Program-made: the position numbers and the translations under genes
Assembly (NCBI GenBank): GCA_940671915.1
Contig: CALNVZ010003429.1
Coordinates: forward strand, 21,990,717 to 22,054,716
Direction: 5' to 3'
Length of the DNA stretch: 64,000 nucleotides
From: Paracentrotus lividus
Taxonomy: Eukaryota > Echinodermata > Echinoidea > Camarodonta > Echinidae
Notes under the pieces: generated by a model
Told to the model about the DNA's origin: nothing
The model's input: the letters and a program-made list of their open reading frames with translations, nothing else
The model's database searches: none
Shown: piece by piece, positions 52,431-63,767 of the stretch
How the letters are laid out: each line of letters opens with the position of its first letter
How positions within the stretch are numbered: the stretch's first letter is position 1

Positions 52431-53244
52431 GCGTCGTCCAAAACCCAGGACTTCTTCTCTCTCAAGATGCGTTGGTTGCCGAGCTGTATGTCTATGCAGA
52501 CGGAGGATGATTATAGTTTCCTCCCGTTTGAAGAATGGCATAGGTGGCAGTCTGTACCCTGCCTATGTGACAGCTGGTATGTTCTTTACCAAAATAAATA
52601 AGAAGATATGACATTCGTTGTATAAGTAGTTATCTTGCATTGGTTTTATTTTCGTGAGTCCATCCACATGAAAATTTCTACTTGAATATGAGGCTCTGTG
52701 TAGTAATGGAGAATATTGTAAACATCCTGAATTCATTCACTGACAAATTCACGAACTAACCCCATCACAAATATCTGTAGGCAAAATTAGTGGCTTATAA
52801 AAAAAAAAGTATTTGGCGCTTTAATAATGATGTTTATGAGTGAACCAATCATGTATCATTCTGTTCTTAACTCTTCATCTTTCAAGCTTTCAAATCTGTG
52901 ACATCCTCACTCCCCCATGCATCTCATCGTTCCTACAGGAAGAGAGAGCATAACATTCACGTAGATCCACATCAGCTTCCTGTCTTATTATTCACAAGTC
53001 TTATGAACAGACTGTCTTCAAATCCTTTCAATCATTTTCCCCTTCACCTATCGAATGAGCTTCCATGATTTCCAAGAAATAGCACTCCGGATACTCTTCA
53101 AAACAAATCTAAAAACAAAAACCTATACCCTACCTCTTGAACTGCATTACAAAATGGTCTTTCTATGGCTCTTTTTGACTTAATTCTATTCTCATCATAT
53201 TCAAACTATGTTATAACCATTGTTAATTGCTTGTATCTTTACAG

Positions 53245-53347
53245 TGAGATCTTGGAGGAAGAGAAAGAGCAGGAGGAAGCCGTTCTGAAGCAAGAGAAGA
53301 GGAGGATACTATCAACTTGGGGATTCCCTGAGGAACCCCCTCCAAAG
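53245..53347 (+). CDS. PTK2: FAK exon k: ILEEEK helix and start of proline-rich motif
   Basis: Encodes (N)EILEEEKEQEEAVLKQEKR then RILSTWGFPEEPPPK. It aligns with human FAK TILEEEKAQQEERMRMESRR and following EAPPK. Joined to the next exon it makes PPPKPSRPG, the first proline-rich motif, which in vertebrates binds the SH3 domain of p130Cas. The methionines in this stretch of vertebrate FAK, near where the short FRNK product starts, are absent. The acceptor is CTTTACAG, the donor GTGAGT; phase 2 to 0. Confidence 0.93.
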
Positions 53348-53359
53348 GTGAGTCAAATG

Positions 53360-53690
53360 GTTTATATCCACTTGGTCTAACAGCAGTTGTTCCAATTCTC
53401 TTTTTGTCTAATACCACGTGGTCTACTATCAATCTGAACATTTCCTTGGTCTAATTGCATTTTGGTCTAATGCCCTAATAAATAATTGGTATATTACCAG
53501 TTTGTTACTGAAGGTGACCAAGTTTTGTTAGACCAATTGGACATTAGACGAAATTGGAATTAGACAAAATGGAAAAGAGGCGAAGTGGCAATTAGACCAA
53601 CAGGTAATTAGATGAACTGGTTGTAGACAGAATAGAATTAGATCATGTGGGATGAGACCAAAGGGAATTAGTCAAAGTGGATTTACCAGT
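53360..53690. repeat. Inverted clusters of GGTCTAAT / ATTAGACC words
   Basis: The left part has TTGGTCTAATTGC-like words about every 20-35 bp; the right part has AATTAGACNAANTGG words at similar spacing on the opposite strand. Together they form a loose inverted repeat. Confidence 0.75.
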
Positions 53691-53699
53691 CAGATAGGG

Positions 53700-53830
53700 G
53701 GGACCCATGTGGGCTTAGGGGGATTTTCCCTTGAAGTGTCCTTATGCAAGGCATTTTATCTTTATTGCCTCTCACCACCCAGGTAGTGGAGGGTACAAGG
53801 TGAGAACATGGCATTGCATTTGGATTTAGC
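53700..53830 (+). mobile_element. SINE-like 3' fragment
   Basis: CCTTATGCAAGGCATTTTAT, TTGCCTCTCACCACCCAGG and a GGTACAAGGTGAGAA end resemble the tRNA-unrelated body of marine SINEs. No A or B box remains. Confidence 0.45.
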
Positions 53831-54917
53831 ATGAGTACATCTGTCGAAGATGACTATAGCTGGTATGCTTTTCAGGGAGTGGAGAGTGTGCACAGTTTGC
53901 TTAGGGTTGTAATAGACCGGTTCACTAAGTTATAATAATTTAGGGAGGTTTCTTTCCTGGCGACATAGTAATGAGGTATTTAAGAATGAACTACAATATT
54001 TGGAATCCAGTTCGCATAATTATTTGTTGCTTTGTCGGGCAAGCCTTGAGCATGCTTTGGGGTTGTCCAGAATAACCTAATTGAATTCAGTGACAGGGGT
54101 GATAGTTTCATCATTAAAGATGATATTAAAAATTATTAGATAACGTGATACAATTGTAGTTATGTGATTTAATGGACTAGTTTCTGGATTACAAAGCACG
54201 GGAAACAGCAAGACTTTAACCCTCATTTACCGCTCTCACCCATTCACCTTTTTTGAAAATTATTGATACACTGAGAATTAAAAATCAGACAATGAAAGGT
54301 AATGAAATAACTTCCAAAAGCAGGAAGTTACTATAGAAACATATTCCACGAAATTGAGCAGTTTTTGTTTTTAATCATTATGAGCAAATGGTCACCTGAT
54401 TTCAAGGTATACAAGGCATTTCCAGGTCATTAACATGGGAATTGTTGGGCTTCAAATTTCACTTCCTGTTATTAAATCTAATGTGTTTTGCATTTGGCTT
54501 TTCAATTGAGGGATAGTACATACAATGTACATGTGGTTCATTTATATACCAAAAGAATGAATCTGGGGGGCGTTTCATGAAAGAACTTTTGGGACATTTT
54601 ATCCAGCAAATTTGCTCTCAGCCAATCAGATGCAAGCATTTCAGTAGCTTATAACAGTTTTCAGGGAGAATCAGTGAATATTTGTTTCATGAAATGCTTC
54701 CTAGATTTTTCATGTAAATCATGCCCTGGTCACAACTGTCTGTGCCTGTTCCGCAGCCTGCGTATGACAACTCCAAACTCCTAGGATTCCAAGCATTTTG
54801 ACATGGCTGTCACACAATTTTGGGCACCTTTGCTCCTACATGTACTTGCCTAAAAAAAAAAAAACAAGCACCTCCCTGCTTCGTATGCAAGGATTTTCCA
54901 CAAAATCATATGCAGAA

Positions 54918-55150
54918 TACTGTATTCGTGGAAATATTCGCGGTACATTAATTTTTGCGGATTTCGAGCAAAGAGTGGCAGGCGCAAATTAAAAAACCTG
55001 CGAATGTATAGGCATGATTTTCTATGCATGTATTGAATATGTTCATTTGCGAGCTTACGAACAGCAGCGCGAATTTAAGAACCTGTGAACATATTTTGAG
55101 ACAGCTCAGCGCGAAAAATTAATCACGTGAGATTAACAGCGAATACAGTA
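54918..55150. mobile_element. Foldback element with TACTGTATTCG ends
   Basis: TACTGTATTCG at the left and CGAATACAGTA at the right, 233 bp, inner GCGGATTTCGAGC and GCGCGAA words partly pair. Confidence 0.7.
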
Positions 55151-55684
55151 GATGGTTGCGACTGTGACCATGATAATGCCAAAAGTAGGAATCCTACATG
55201 TACATGTAATGTTAATATTTTGACATGGGCGGTCTTGAACTCTAAGCCCATATCATTTAGAGAGCCAAACGATGTGTGAAATTTTATGCGTTATGCCTTA
55301 TTGGCTATCCGATCAGCAGACAATGTTATAGGGTACTTAAACTCCTCGTAACTTTTGTTTGAAAAGGAACATATATGTGGTGAGGGTGCATATGTCTATA
55401 TGTTAATGGAACAATATGAGGACATATTTAACAGATTCATTCCAAATTATAGTTATAACAAATCAAGTTGAGATTTACGTGGGATAGGAGAATTATTTAA
55501 AGAATCAAATAGGTATTGAAGTCTTTAGGGACTTTGGGAATAATGATTCTTAAAGACTTATAACAATGATATTATTGATGAAGCACCACCTCATGATCAT
55601 GAACGGTCAGTTTAGGGACGTGATCTATAATGCTTAGCGTCCCTAAACTGAACAGAGTTAGTGACCTCGACTACTCATGAATGA

Positions 55685-56075
55685 TCTCACCTTTGCGGTT
55701 TTCGGAAACCTGATAACGTACCTTTTGGAAGGAAATGGTTTTGGAGTGTCCAGTTGATGCAGCATTCAATCTACATGTTTTCACCCTGATAGCTAAACCA
55801 ATGAGTTATTTGCAAAATTCATGCTAATGAATAAGGGAAATTAAACGTAGAGGGAAATGCCCTTTTGATTTAACTGGGTGAAAGATGATAATGATCTCAC
55901 CTTTGTGGTTAAAGGTAACTTGATAACATGTACCTTTTGGAAGGAAATGGTTTTGGAGTATCCAGTTGTTGCAGCATTAGATCTATTAACCCTGAATGCA
56001 AAACCTATGGTTAATTTGCAATTTTATGCTTATTAGTTGTATTAAACCCCTAGGGAAATTACCCCTTTTGAATGA
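55685..56075. repeat. Tandem duplication, about 210 bp x 2
   Basis: ATGATCTCACCTTTGYGGTT, TACCTTTTGGAAGGAAATGG and GTCCAGTTGATGCAGCATT recur with few changes. Confidence 0.85.
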
Positions 56076-57034
56076 ACTGGGCCAATATTCTAATTTGACC
56101 CAAGGGCTCAACACCAGGTAAAATTAGTTGCAAAAACAACAACAAAGCCAACCTTATTATCAGTAGGTATGTTGAAATTATTATTTGGTGTACATAGAGC
56201 TTATGATAATTTTAGTTTGCTATAAAAAGTTGGACCAATTAAAAAGAATGGTATGTGAATTTGGTTCTTAATTCAAAAGAATGTTTTCTAAATGTAGAGT
56301 CGTGAAAGATTTAATTGAGAGGATATTTTGTGATGTTCTGTCTGCTTTTATCTTGTAAGCCCTTGGCATAACCTGTGTAAGTGCATTTTATCTTTTAGAT
56401 CATGGACATGAACTTTGATTAATTCAGTTTAGAAACTACTGGATAATTGTAAAGGAGATTTATTTTTTGATCAGTCCATGACAGTACTCAAGAGCCCTGA
56501 CAGTTTGTGACCCCTCAGCTCCTGAATAGCCTTCTTTGTCCGTTAAGAAGACACTATTCTTCTTGATATTAAACAGAATTGTCTTTCCTGAGGACCTTGT
56601 TAATATTTTGAAAATTCTATTAATTAGAGTGCCCAGGAAACAATTATTACTGTTGGTCCTTCTGATAATTTATTGCAAGCTTAAATGGATTATGGGCATA
56701 TTTCCTTTTTTATTCATGTGGTAATTAATCAAGTGTGTATTGTATTTGTTTCTTTCTCGTTCTATGAATCCCCTCCCGTCCTTCCTTCTCTCTCCACCCA
56801 CCATGGGGTAATGTTTTACCACACTTACATACCATACAAAAAACTACTTTTATATAATTTGATAAAAACGAATGCATAATACTTTAAATTACCACTAAAT
56901 TTCCCTCAATCAATACTTCCCCTACCATCCTGACATTGTAACATAAATGATTTTTAACATTTATTATCAATTTGATCAATTTGAAATTAACAATTAAATT
57001 CTGCTGTTTTGAAATTAACAATAAACATGAACAG

Positions 57035-57247
57035 CCCTCCAGGCCTGGGTTCCCCACCTACGCCTCCACGGGGCCCTTTCAAGGGGAACAACAACACCTT
57101 CCCTCCGACCACTACCAAAGCACTCAGGCCAAGATACCCCCTCCACCATCGACCACGCCCAATACCAACACCCTAAAGGGTCCCTATTACAGCCCCACCC
57201 CATGTTCCAACGTCATGCCGGATTTATTGAGGCCTATGAGCAGTGAG
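57035..57247 (+). CDS. PTK2: FAK exon l: proline-rich linker
   Basis: A 213-bp phase 0-0 exon beginning PSRPGFPTYASTGPFQGE and continuing through a stretch rich in Pro, Ser, Thr and Gln (IPPPPSTTPNTNTLKGPYYS) to DLLRPMSSE. The opening matches human PSRPGYPSP; the rest is low complexity and unstructured, as in other FAKs. The acceptor (AATAAACATGAACAG) has a weak pyrimidine tract; the donor is GTAAGG. A longer open frame upstream is intron. A minus-strand open frame over the same bases is a shadow of its skewed composition. Confidence 0.88.
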
Positions 57248-57524
57248 GTAAGGAGGGAATGTTGCATGCAATGTTGGCCGCAACATTTGAGCAGATATAG
57301 AGACTGGTTGGCTTGAACAACTTTTGCTTTTAGGAAGTCTAGAGATACCAGTTTGCTTGCTTGAAACCCCTTTGTCGCCCTCTTTTGTTTGTACTATGTA
57401 GCACAGGCATTGCTTGAAAAGACTGGCTTCCCCTTCTCTTTCTCTCTTGATCGATCTTCATTTCTCTCTTTCCCTCTGTAATATTGTACCTTCATTTTTC
57501 AATATGATAGTCCTGTTTTTAAAC

Positions 57525-57725
57525 ACCATGGCCTTGTATTCTTGCTTGAAAATGGCTGAAGTTAACTTACATTTATGATAGAAGGCCAATTTATCAACTT
57601 TTCCATTCAGTACAATTTTTTTTCCCCTTCTTTACCTTGTATTCTTGCTTGAAAGTGGCTGAAGCTTTAATGTGTTTAGTATGGAAGACACATTATCAAC
57701 TTTCCCTTACAGTACAATTACTTAA
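57525..57725. repeat. Tandem duplication, about 103 bp x 2
   Basis: CCTTGTATTCTTGCTTGAAA, GTGGCTGAAG, TTATCAACTTTYCC and CAGTACAATT recur. Confidence 0.85.
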
Positions 57726-58298
57726 CAAAATAGATAGGAATAAAGGAATTCCGTCATTGAATGACAATATTGAGAATTTGAGTAATCTTATTTAAAAAAA
57801 GAACATTTTTTTTTTTTTTTAATTTTTTTTTTCCATATAGGCCTATCCCATTTCCCAAGTATATATGCCTGAATAGACAAGCTTTTTAAGAATAGTTTTT
57901 TCCCCTCTGTACAAGTTCAATCTTGTTAGGTGTTCAGTTGTGTTGTTATTTGTGTACTTTGAGATGTTTATTCCACGTTTACTAGTTGCATGCTTGTCTG
58001 TACCCCTTCCTGCCATAATGTTCATAAAATAGTAATCCGACATTTGCTGTGGTCGTGATTGTATATCTTTTTTAAAATATGTGTTGTGAAAAAAAAAAAC
58101 TTTATTTTAGATTTAGCGATAGGATTAGAGTAAGTGTTAAGTTCAGAATTGAAGCTCAAAATGGTTAGAAATTTGACGGTAGCGGTAGTTTATCACTCTC
58201 TGGGACATATTGAATAACCTGAAATTCCATTCTGTAACTATCATCCTACTGAAGTTATTAAAAAGGCATGAAATAATCTGTAAACTCAAAATGTTACT

Positions 58299-58798
58299 TT
58301 AAAGGGGAAGTTCACACTGGAATTTAATTGCTTTGTAAAAATGCAGAAAAATAAAATAAAAATATGAGTGAAGGTTTGAAGAAAATCCATGAAGGAATAA
58401 AAAACTTATGAATTATTGAAATTTTGATTTTGTGACATCACTTGCGAGCTGCTCTCCCATTGTATTGTGTATGTAAATCCATATATTTGTCCTTTTTTCA
58501 TAGTTTTTGATGAAGGAATGGGTATATACCATAGAGGCATATATATTAACATATTTTTGATGATATATCAACAGCATAGGTGAAATTATTGATATTCTTT
58601 TGAAAAAAATGGCAATTTATGGAATTAACACAACATAAGGGAGAGCAGCTCGCAAGTGACGTCACAAAATCAAAACTTCAATATTTCATAACTTCATTAT
58701 TTTTTGATGGATTTTCTTCAAACCTTCACTCATATTTTTCTTTTATTTTTCTGCATTTTTACAAAGCAATTAAATTCCAGGGTGAACATCCCCTTTAA
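58299..58798. mobile_element. TTAA-flanked hairpin element family D, copy 2
   Basis: 500 bp, TTAA edges, ends AGGGGAAGTTCACACTGG / CCAGGGTGAACATCCCCT, arms of about 200 bp. Same family as 37829-38337. Confidence 0.88.
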
Positions 58799-58954
58799 AG
58801 CAGCCATGTACATGTAGAATAAAGAGTAAATATAGACTATTCAACTAGAGGAGAAAACAATTTAGAATATAGGCACTTCATGCTCATCAATAAAATAAAA
58901 ACAACAATCAATCAATTGGGGATGGCTTGTCAGAATCTGACATTTATTTATTAG

Positions 58955-59150
58955 GGTTAGTTCCTCTTTCTGCTCGCATTACTCTCAACACTGAAGGACA
59001 GCCAGTTTGCGAATGGGGAGAGGAGGAGACCATGAGTCACCTCCTTCAGTGCCCTCTTCTGCCTTCCCCCTGTCCCCCAGCTGATCTTACTACACTTTCG
59101 CCTAATGGGATCACCTGCGTTCAGTATCTAATGGGCAGAGTTTGAATCAA
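58955..59150 (+). mobile_element. LINE reverse-transcriptase C-terminal zinc-knuckle fragment
   Basis: The frame reads PVCEWGEEETMSHLLQCPLL then up to QYLMGRV and stop. C..(C/W)GE.ET..HLL..CP is the conserved cysteine-histidine motif near the end of many LINE ORF2 proteins. The N-terminal rest is missing. Confidence 0.7.
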
Positions 59151-60484
59151 ATTCTAATTCACAAATAAACAAAAATTGAGAGAAAGGACTCGAGAAGAAG
59201 AAGATTACTCTCTAATTAAATTTAGCCCTGATATTTATGGAATTGTGTCCCAATGTACTTAAACTTAAAAAGGTTAAAAAGTTTCTTGATGCTAATATTC
59301 AGTTCCTCTGTTTCCATCAAGCATATGATTTCTTAGAAACTATTTTCAATGTACTACAAGACATGAAGAATAACCCATAGCACTATTTTTCTCTGACATT
59401 CCGATTTTTGTTCAAAACTGCATTATTACATATTTTTAGCGATGATATGCCTTAGAATTAGAAAAAGGATACTCAGTAAGCCTAGTTAGATTTGGATGGG
59501 TTATTTTTTTTTTTTTTTTTTTTATATAGTTCATTACTTTCCCTTTAATAGTTTGTAATTTAATATTATCCCTATTGTTTCAATACCTGACCCTTTCGTT
59601 CGTCGTTATATTGTTAAACTTAGAAATTGCTCTTTCAGTGTGTCTCTCTCTCTGTCTCTATACCATTAAATGTGGTATACGTTTACATGTGAACTTGTTA
59701 TTTGTTTATAGTAAGTCAATAATTATATTATTGGTTTCCTTTACTATTCTTAACCAGATATGTGGTAATGATTTATGGACATCAAATTGGTATAAATATT
59801 ACACAAATATTCAACAAGATTAATCATTAATATGTGATATTCATGAGCAATATAGAGTGGCTATATGCATCTCACTTTTAATAATCATACTTCAACAATC
59901 ATATGGTGTGATGGGGCAAAAACAGTGCCCTCTCCCCTCCCCCGCCCCACTATGTAACCTTTCGATAGGGCCCCTAGCATTAACTAGTTCATTCTCTCAT
60001 TAATATATAATTACTTGATAGGGCTATACCTCACTTAATCATACTGTACCTATTTTTACATTCTAGATTGAATGATGTGTTGAGGCAAAACATTGCCCCC
60101 CCCCCCTTAATCATTCGCAATGGGTGAAGTTTTTGATAGAGGCCCTCAAAGTGCTACATAACCATTGACTCTCCCTTCGATAGTCATTAGGGGCTTAACA
60201 CAGGACATGCCTCACTTTGAAATATAAGGCATGTATCATGTATGTAGGGGCCAAAACACCAGCCAATTATTTTAAATTACTCATTGAATGACAGAAGGAC
60301 GCTAACCTTGCCTTACAATGTACAAGGCAGTGCCCTTCTGCATCCAAAAATACCATATCGTCATTAGTGTCTCTTTGATGAAGGTCGCCTCCTTGGTCTG
60401 TATATGTCTCATGATTGGAATGAATCCCATTCGTAGGACCTGTTGTTGGTGCAGCGGTGATATTTATTATTGTTCAATATATAG

Positions 60485-60990
60485 GTTGTTGGATAAACAT
60501 TAAGATGTAGAGTGGTGAGGGAGAGGATTACACAATGTTTCGCACTAATTTTTGTTTAAAAAGTATGGTGAGTTACTAGTATTTCACATTTTTTACAAGT
60601 TGATTGGAGAGATTACATTATGTTATGCATTGAGATTTTTCAATTTCGCCTCATAAGATTTGAATGTAAATGTAGGGCAGTGAGGGAAAGAACAATGTTC
60701 CACAAAAATGGTATTCAAAAGTATCAAGAGTTACTGCAATTCACATGTATTCACGTTAATTGAAGAGAGTATGTCATCCTTTTTTTAAATCTGGGTGGAT
60801 AAAAACAAACTGAGTTATAAATAGGGCAGCTGGGAGAGAGATCGTTGCATATCAAATATGAAAGTATTGTATAATGTTCCCCACTTATCATACTTCATAG
60901 TATGTTGAGTTTAATGATATTTTATTCACATTATTTTGTTTCACGTTTAATTGAAGAGATTATGTTAAGCAGCAAAATATACTAGTACTT
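60485..60990. repeat. Tandem array, about 165 bp x 3
   Basis: Units share GTAGRGYRGTGAGGGAGAG, CAATGTTYC, AAAAGTAT and TTGATTGRAGAGATTAYRTTATG. Confidence 0.75.
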
Positions 60991-62372
60991 CTGAAAGAGA
61001 GTAATATATTGTTACGATTGTTATATTTTTCTAAACAAACCATTACATTCAGTGTACGCTATATACAAAAATAAGACATACATTTATCAACTATTGGAAT
61101 GCCAGGGACAGCAAAATGTAATTATTGTGGTATAACCAGGTCCCAATTCCAATTGATGATTTACAACAACAAACGGACAAACAAATATAAATAAGAAGCG
61201 TAGCCTTGGTATAGTGCAGTAGAAATGTGCTCAATGTTTACAAGTTATGTGATAGAGAATGTTTACAGCTTTCGTGTCAGCTGTTGATAGCCAAAGAGGC
61301 ATCATTTCTCTATGGTAACAAATTGTTTACAGGTATAGGTACCAGGTGGTTTTTGTATTAAAGTCTGTTCTGAGAGAGAGAGATAACTTATGAGACATTG
61401 GATTAAAGCAGGCCCAATTTCAGGATGTTTTATGGGGCAGAGTTGCTGTAATTTCCCCTCTTCACTCAGTTCAAGCTTTTTATTTTGTTTCTTCTTTTTT
61501 CTTTTTGTATGGGGTTAGGGGGTTGGAGAGCTAGGCCCATGCCCCCCTCCCTGTACTAACTCTTTGGTCAAAGTCATAAGAAAATGCTCTCTTACTGCAC
61601 AGTGCAGTAGACAATATCCTCTGTGTATTTTGTGTCGTACATGTTCATGTTTTTTTTTACTTTATATACTATAAGCATCTGGTATCTGATTTGCAGTGGC
61701 AGCATGTTCTTTGCTTGTGTAGTAGGCTGTTGTGATAAGATGTACTCTGCTTATAGATTGAGACAGTAAATACCTTTATATTTGCTTGCATGAACTATAA
61801 AAGCAATTCTGATATGAAGAATTGTGATCTTTGTTTCCATAATTTTTCTAAGAACTAAATCAAATAATAGTTCTCTCTTTTCAACAACAGTGTTTATTCG
61901 ATATTTATTTGGTAATATGCTATTAAGATAATGTGTACTTTTTAGTACCTCCTGGGTCAAATAAAAAGTGAATTGAACTTTTCATGCTTAGTTACATTAA
62001 AATGTTTAAAGTTAATAATATCTTAGAATTGAAGATGAGCTTTCAAATTCTTTTCATATCATTCTAATTAGAAGAATATTCTAATAATAACAAGGTCTGG
62101 TGCAAAAGAAAATCTTTTGAAATGCTCTTCAGATGCCCAAGACTTGTCTATTCCCCTATACCTACATTTGTATCCCCTATTTATCTGCATAATTATGTAT
62201 AATTGCAGTTCATGTGATTTTAAGCAGAATAGAGTCTATTATCATTTTGCTGTATCCAAAATGTTACATACACCATAATCAACCTATCCCAATTATTTTC
62301 AGACTGGTTGATACTTTTTCAAAATTTAAGATTAAATCTTTGAGCTGTCTTTGTTTTTTCTTCATTTTGTAG

Positions 62373-62489
62373 GAGAGGACAGAACAAGAGAAGCAGAATG
62401 AAATTGAGAGGATAGAAGGGGCTCTCAGAAGACAGAGATTAGAATCAGAAGCAGATTCAGAATGGCTAGCAACGAGTGCTCAGACACTG
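62373..62489 (+). CDS. PTK2: FAK exon m: charged helical linker
   Basis: Encodes ERTEQEKQNEIERIEGALRR then QRLESEADSEWLATSAQTL, phase 0-0. It matches the human FAK region MEERLIRQQQEMEEDQRWLE in charge pattern and in the E-x-x-WL motif, and a heptad-like pattern suggests a helix. The acceptor is TTCATTTTGTAG, the donor GTAGGT. The donor runs directly into a GGT/GAT microsatellite, and a decayed copy of the 3' half follows at 62741-62816. Confidence 0.9.
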
Positions 62490-63340
62490 GTAGGTGATGG
62501 TGGTGGTGGTGGTGGTGGTGCAGATAGTGTTGTGACGATGATGATGATAATGATGGCATTGATCATTAGGAGGCTGGCAATAATCCACTTAATGCTAATG
62601 ATGATGATGATGATGATGTTGTTTATGATGATGATGGTGGTGATGATGATAATATGATGATGATCATAATATGATGATGATGATAATGATGATATGATGA
62701 TAATATGATAATATGATGATGATGATGATGATAATGATGAACTGGAGAGGATAAGAGGGGCAGAGATTATAATCAGAAGCAGACTCAGAATGGCTACTAA
62801 CGAGTGCGCAGACACTGGTAGGTGGTGATATTATGATGGTGGTGGGGATGGTGGTGGTGGTGGTGCTTTGTGGTGGGGATGTTGGTGTGGTGGTGGTGGT
62901 ATGATGATGGTGATGTTTTGGTGTGTGTTGGTGGTGGTGGTAGTGGTGGTAGTGATGGTGGGATGTTGGTGGTGGTGGTGGTAGTCGGTGGTGTGGTGGT
63001 GGTGGTGGTGATGATGATGGTGGTGGTGGTGATGATGATGATGATTATGATGAAGATAATGATGTTGATGATGATCAGATGTGATAATGATGTGTAATGG
63101 TTCAGTTAGTGATCGTGGTGCTGATAATTTTTATGAGAGTGATGGAAGTACTTGATGGTAGGGATACCGATAATGATGATGTTATTGTTGATGATGATAG
63201 TAATGATGGTAATTGATCAATGGTGATGATGATGTTGGAGAAATGACGTTGATGACTGTGATGTTGGTGATGATGATGATGATGATGATGATTATGATCA
63301 AAGTGGTAGTGATGGTGATGTTGATAACGATAACAGTTTT
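62490..63340. repeat. (GAT)n/(GGT)n microsatellite block
   Basis: About 850 bp of GAT, GGT and ATGATG words on the + strand, starting at the donor of FAK exon m and broken only by the decayed exon copy at 62741-62816. Long Met/Val/Trp and Ser/Ile open frames in it are compositional. Confidence 0.93.
62741..62816 (+). pseudogene. Decayed partial copy of FAK exon m
   Basis: Repeats GAGAGGATA to ACACTG plus the GTAGGT donor and the start of the GGT repeat, about 327 bp downstream of the real exon end. It lacks twelve bases found in the original (GCTCTCAGAAGA) and carries scattered changes; the frame of the real exon runs into a TAA. No acceptor is visible. Unlike the kinase-exon copies it has clearly drifted, which makes it a useful comparison. 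Confidence 0.82.
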
Positions 63341-63507
63341 GGCATTAAGATGGTTATAAAGTGAAAAGGAATAATATTGATAGTAAATGTGGTAGTAATA
63401 GTGGTTTTAAGAACTTAATGATACAGTGTATGGATGATGTAAATGAGCAAAAGCTTTATAATCATCGCCAGAGATATTAATAGCCTTTATCATTGTTTTG
63501 TTTATAG

Positions 63508-63573
63508 AGACCTGATGTGAGTAGGACAGGAGGAGGAAGGTTATTACAAGAAGGACAGAATGGCAACAGAGAG
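63508..63573 (+). CDS. PTK2: FAK exon n: RPDV linker
   Basis: Encodes RPDVSRTGGGRLLQEGQNGN then RE, phase 0-0. After the preceding exon it gives TLRPDVSR, matching human FLKPDVRLSRGS. The acceptor is TTGTTTATAG and the donor GTAAGT. This is the last FAK exon in the window; the second proline-rich motif and the FAT domain should follow beyond 64000. A foldback element starts 21 bases into the next intron. Confidence 0.88.
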
Positions 63574-63594
63574 GTAAGTATTACTCTTTTTAAA

Positions 63595-63767
63595 GGGCGC
63601 AGCAAGTACTGAATACTGGTTGATGCCATCTCGGTCTTCTCCCTTTTACTTGTGAACACATTTCCATCTCGCACGCGGTGCATCGGACTAATCGACAACA
63701 AGTGTTTCAAGCGTTGTGTATGGAAGAACGGATCTAAGTCAACTAGTATTCAGCACTTCCTGGGCCC
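63595..63767. mobile_element. Foldback element with GGGCSCAGSAAGTRCTGAAT ends
   Basis: Arms GCAAGTACTGAATACTGGTT and complement of GGAAGTGCTGAATACTAGTT, extending outward through GGGC. 173 bp, with a GC-rich CACGCGGTG middle. Starts 21 bases after the last FAK donor. Confidence 0.7.

Larger units (their letters stand above)
53348..57034. other. FAK intron with GGTCTAAT words, SINE tail and tandem duplication
   Basis: Starts with short GGTCTAAT / ATTAGACC words in both orientations, then a SINE-like tail, a worn GGGGGGCGTTTCATGAAA end at 54567 with no clear partner, a TACTGTATTCG foldback and a tandem duplication. 56100-57030 shows nothing. Confidence 0.7.
57248..62372. other. FAK intron with D element, LINE piece and tandem arrays
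   Basis: 5.1 kb. Named repeats are listed separately. 61000-62370 shows no repeat or coding sequence I can name. Vertebrate FAK has more coding sequence between the matching exons, so a further small phase 0 exon could be hidden here, but I found none. Confidence 0.6.

Noticed and set aside
57015-57203. 62-residue minus-strand frame
   Set aside because: Shadow of the proline-rich FAK exon on the opposite strand.
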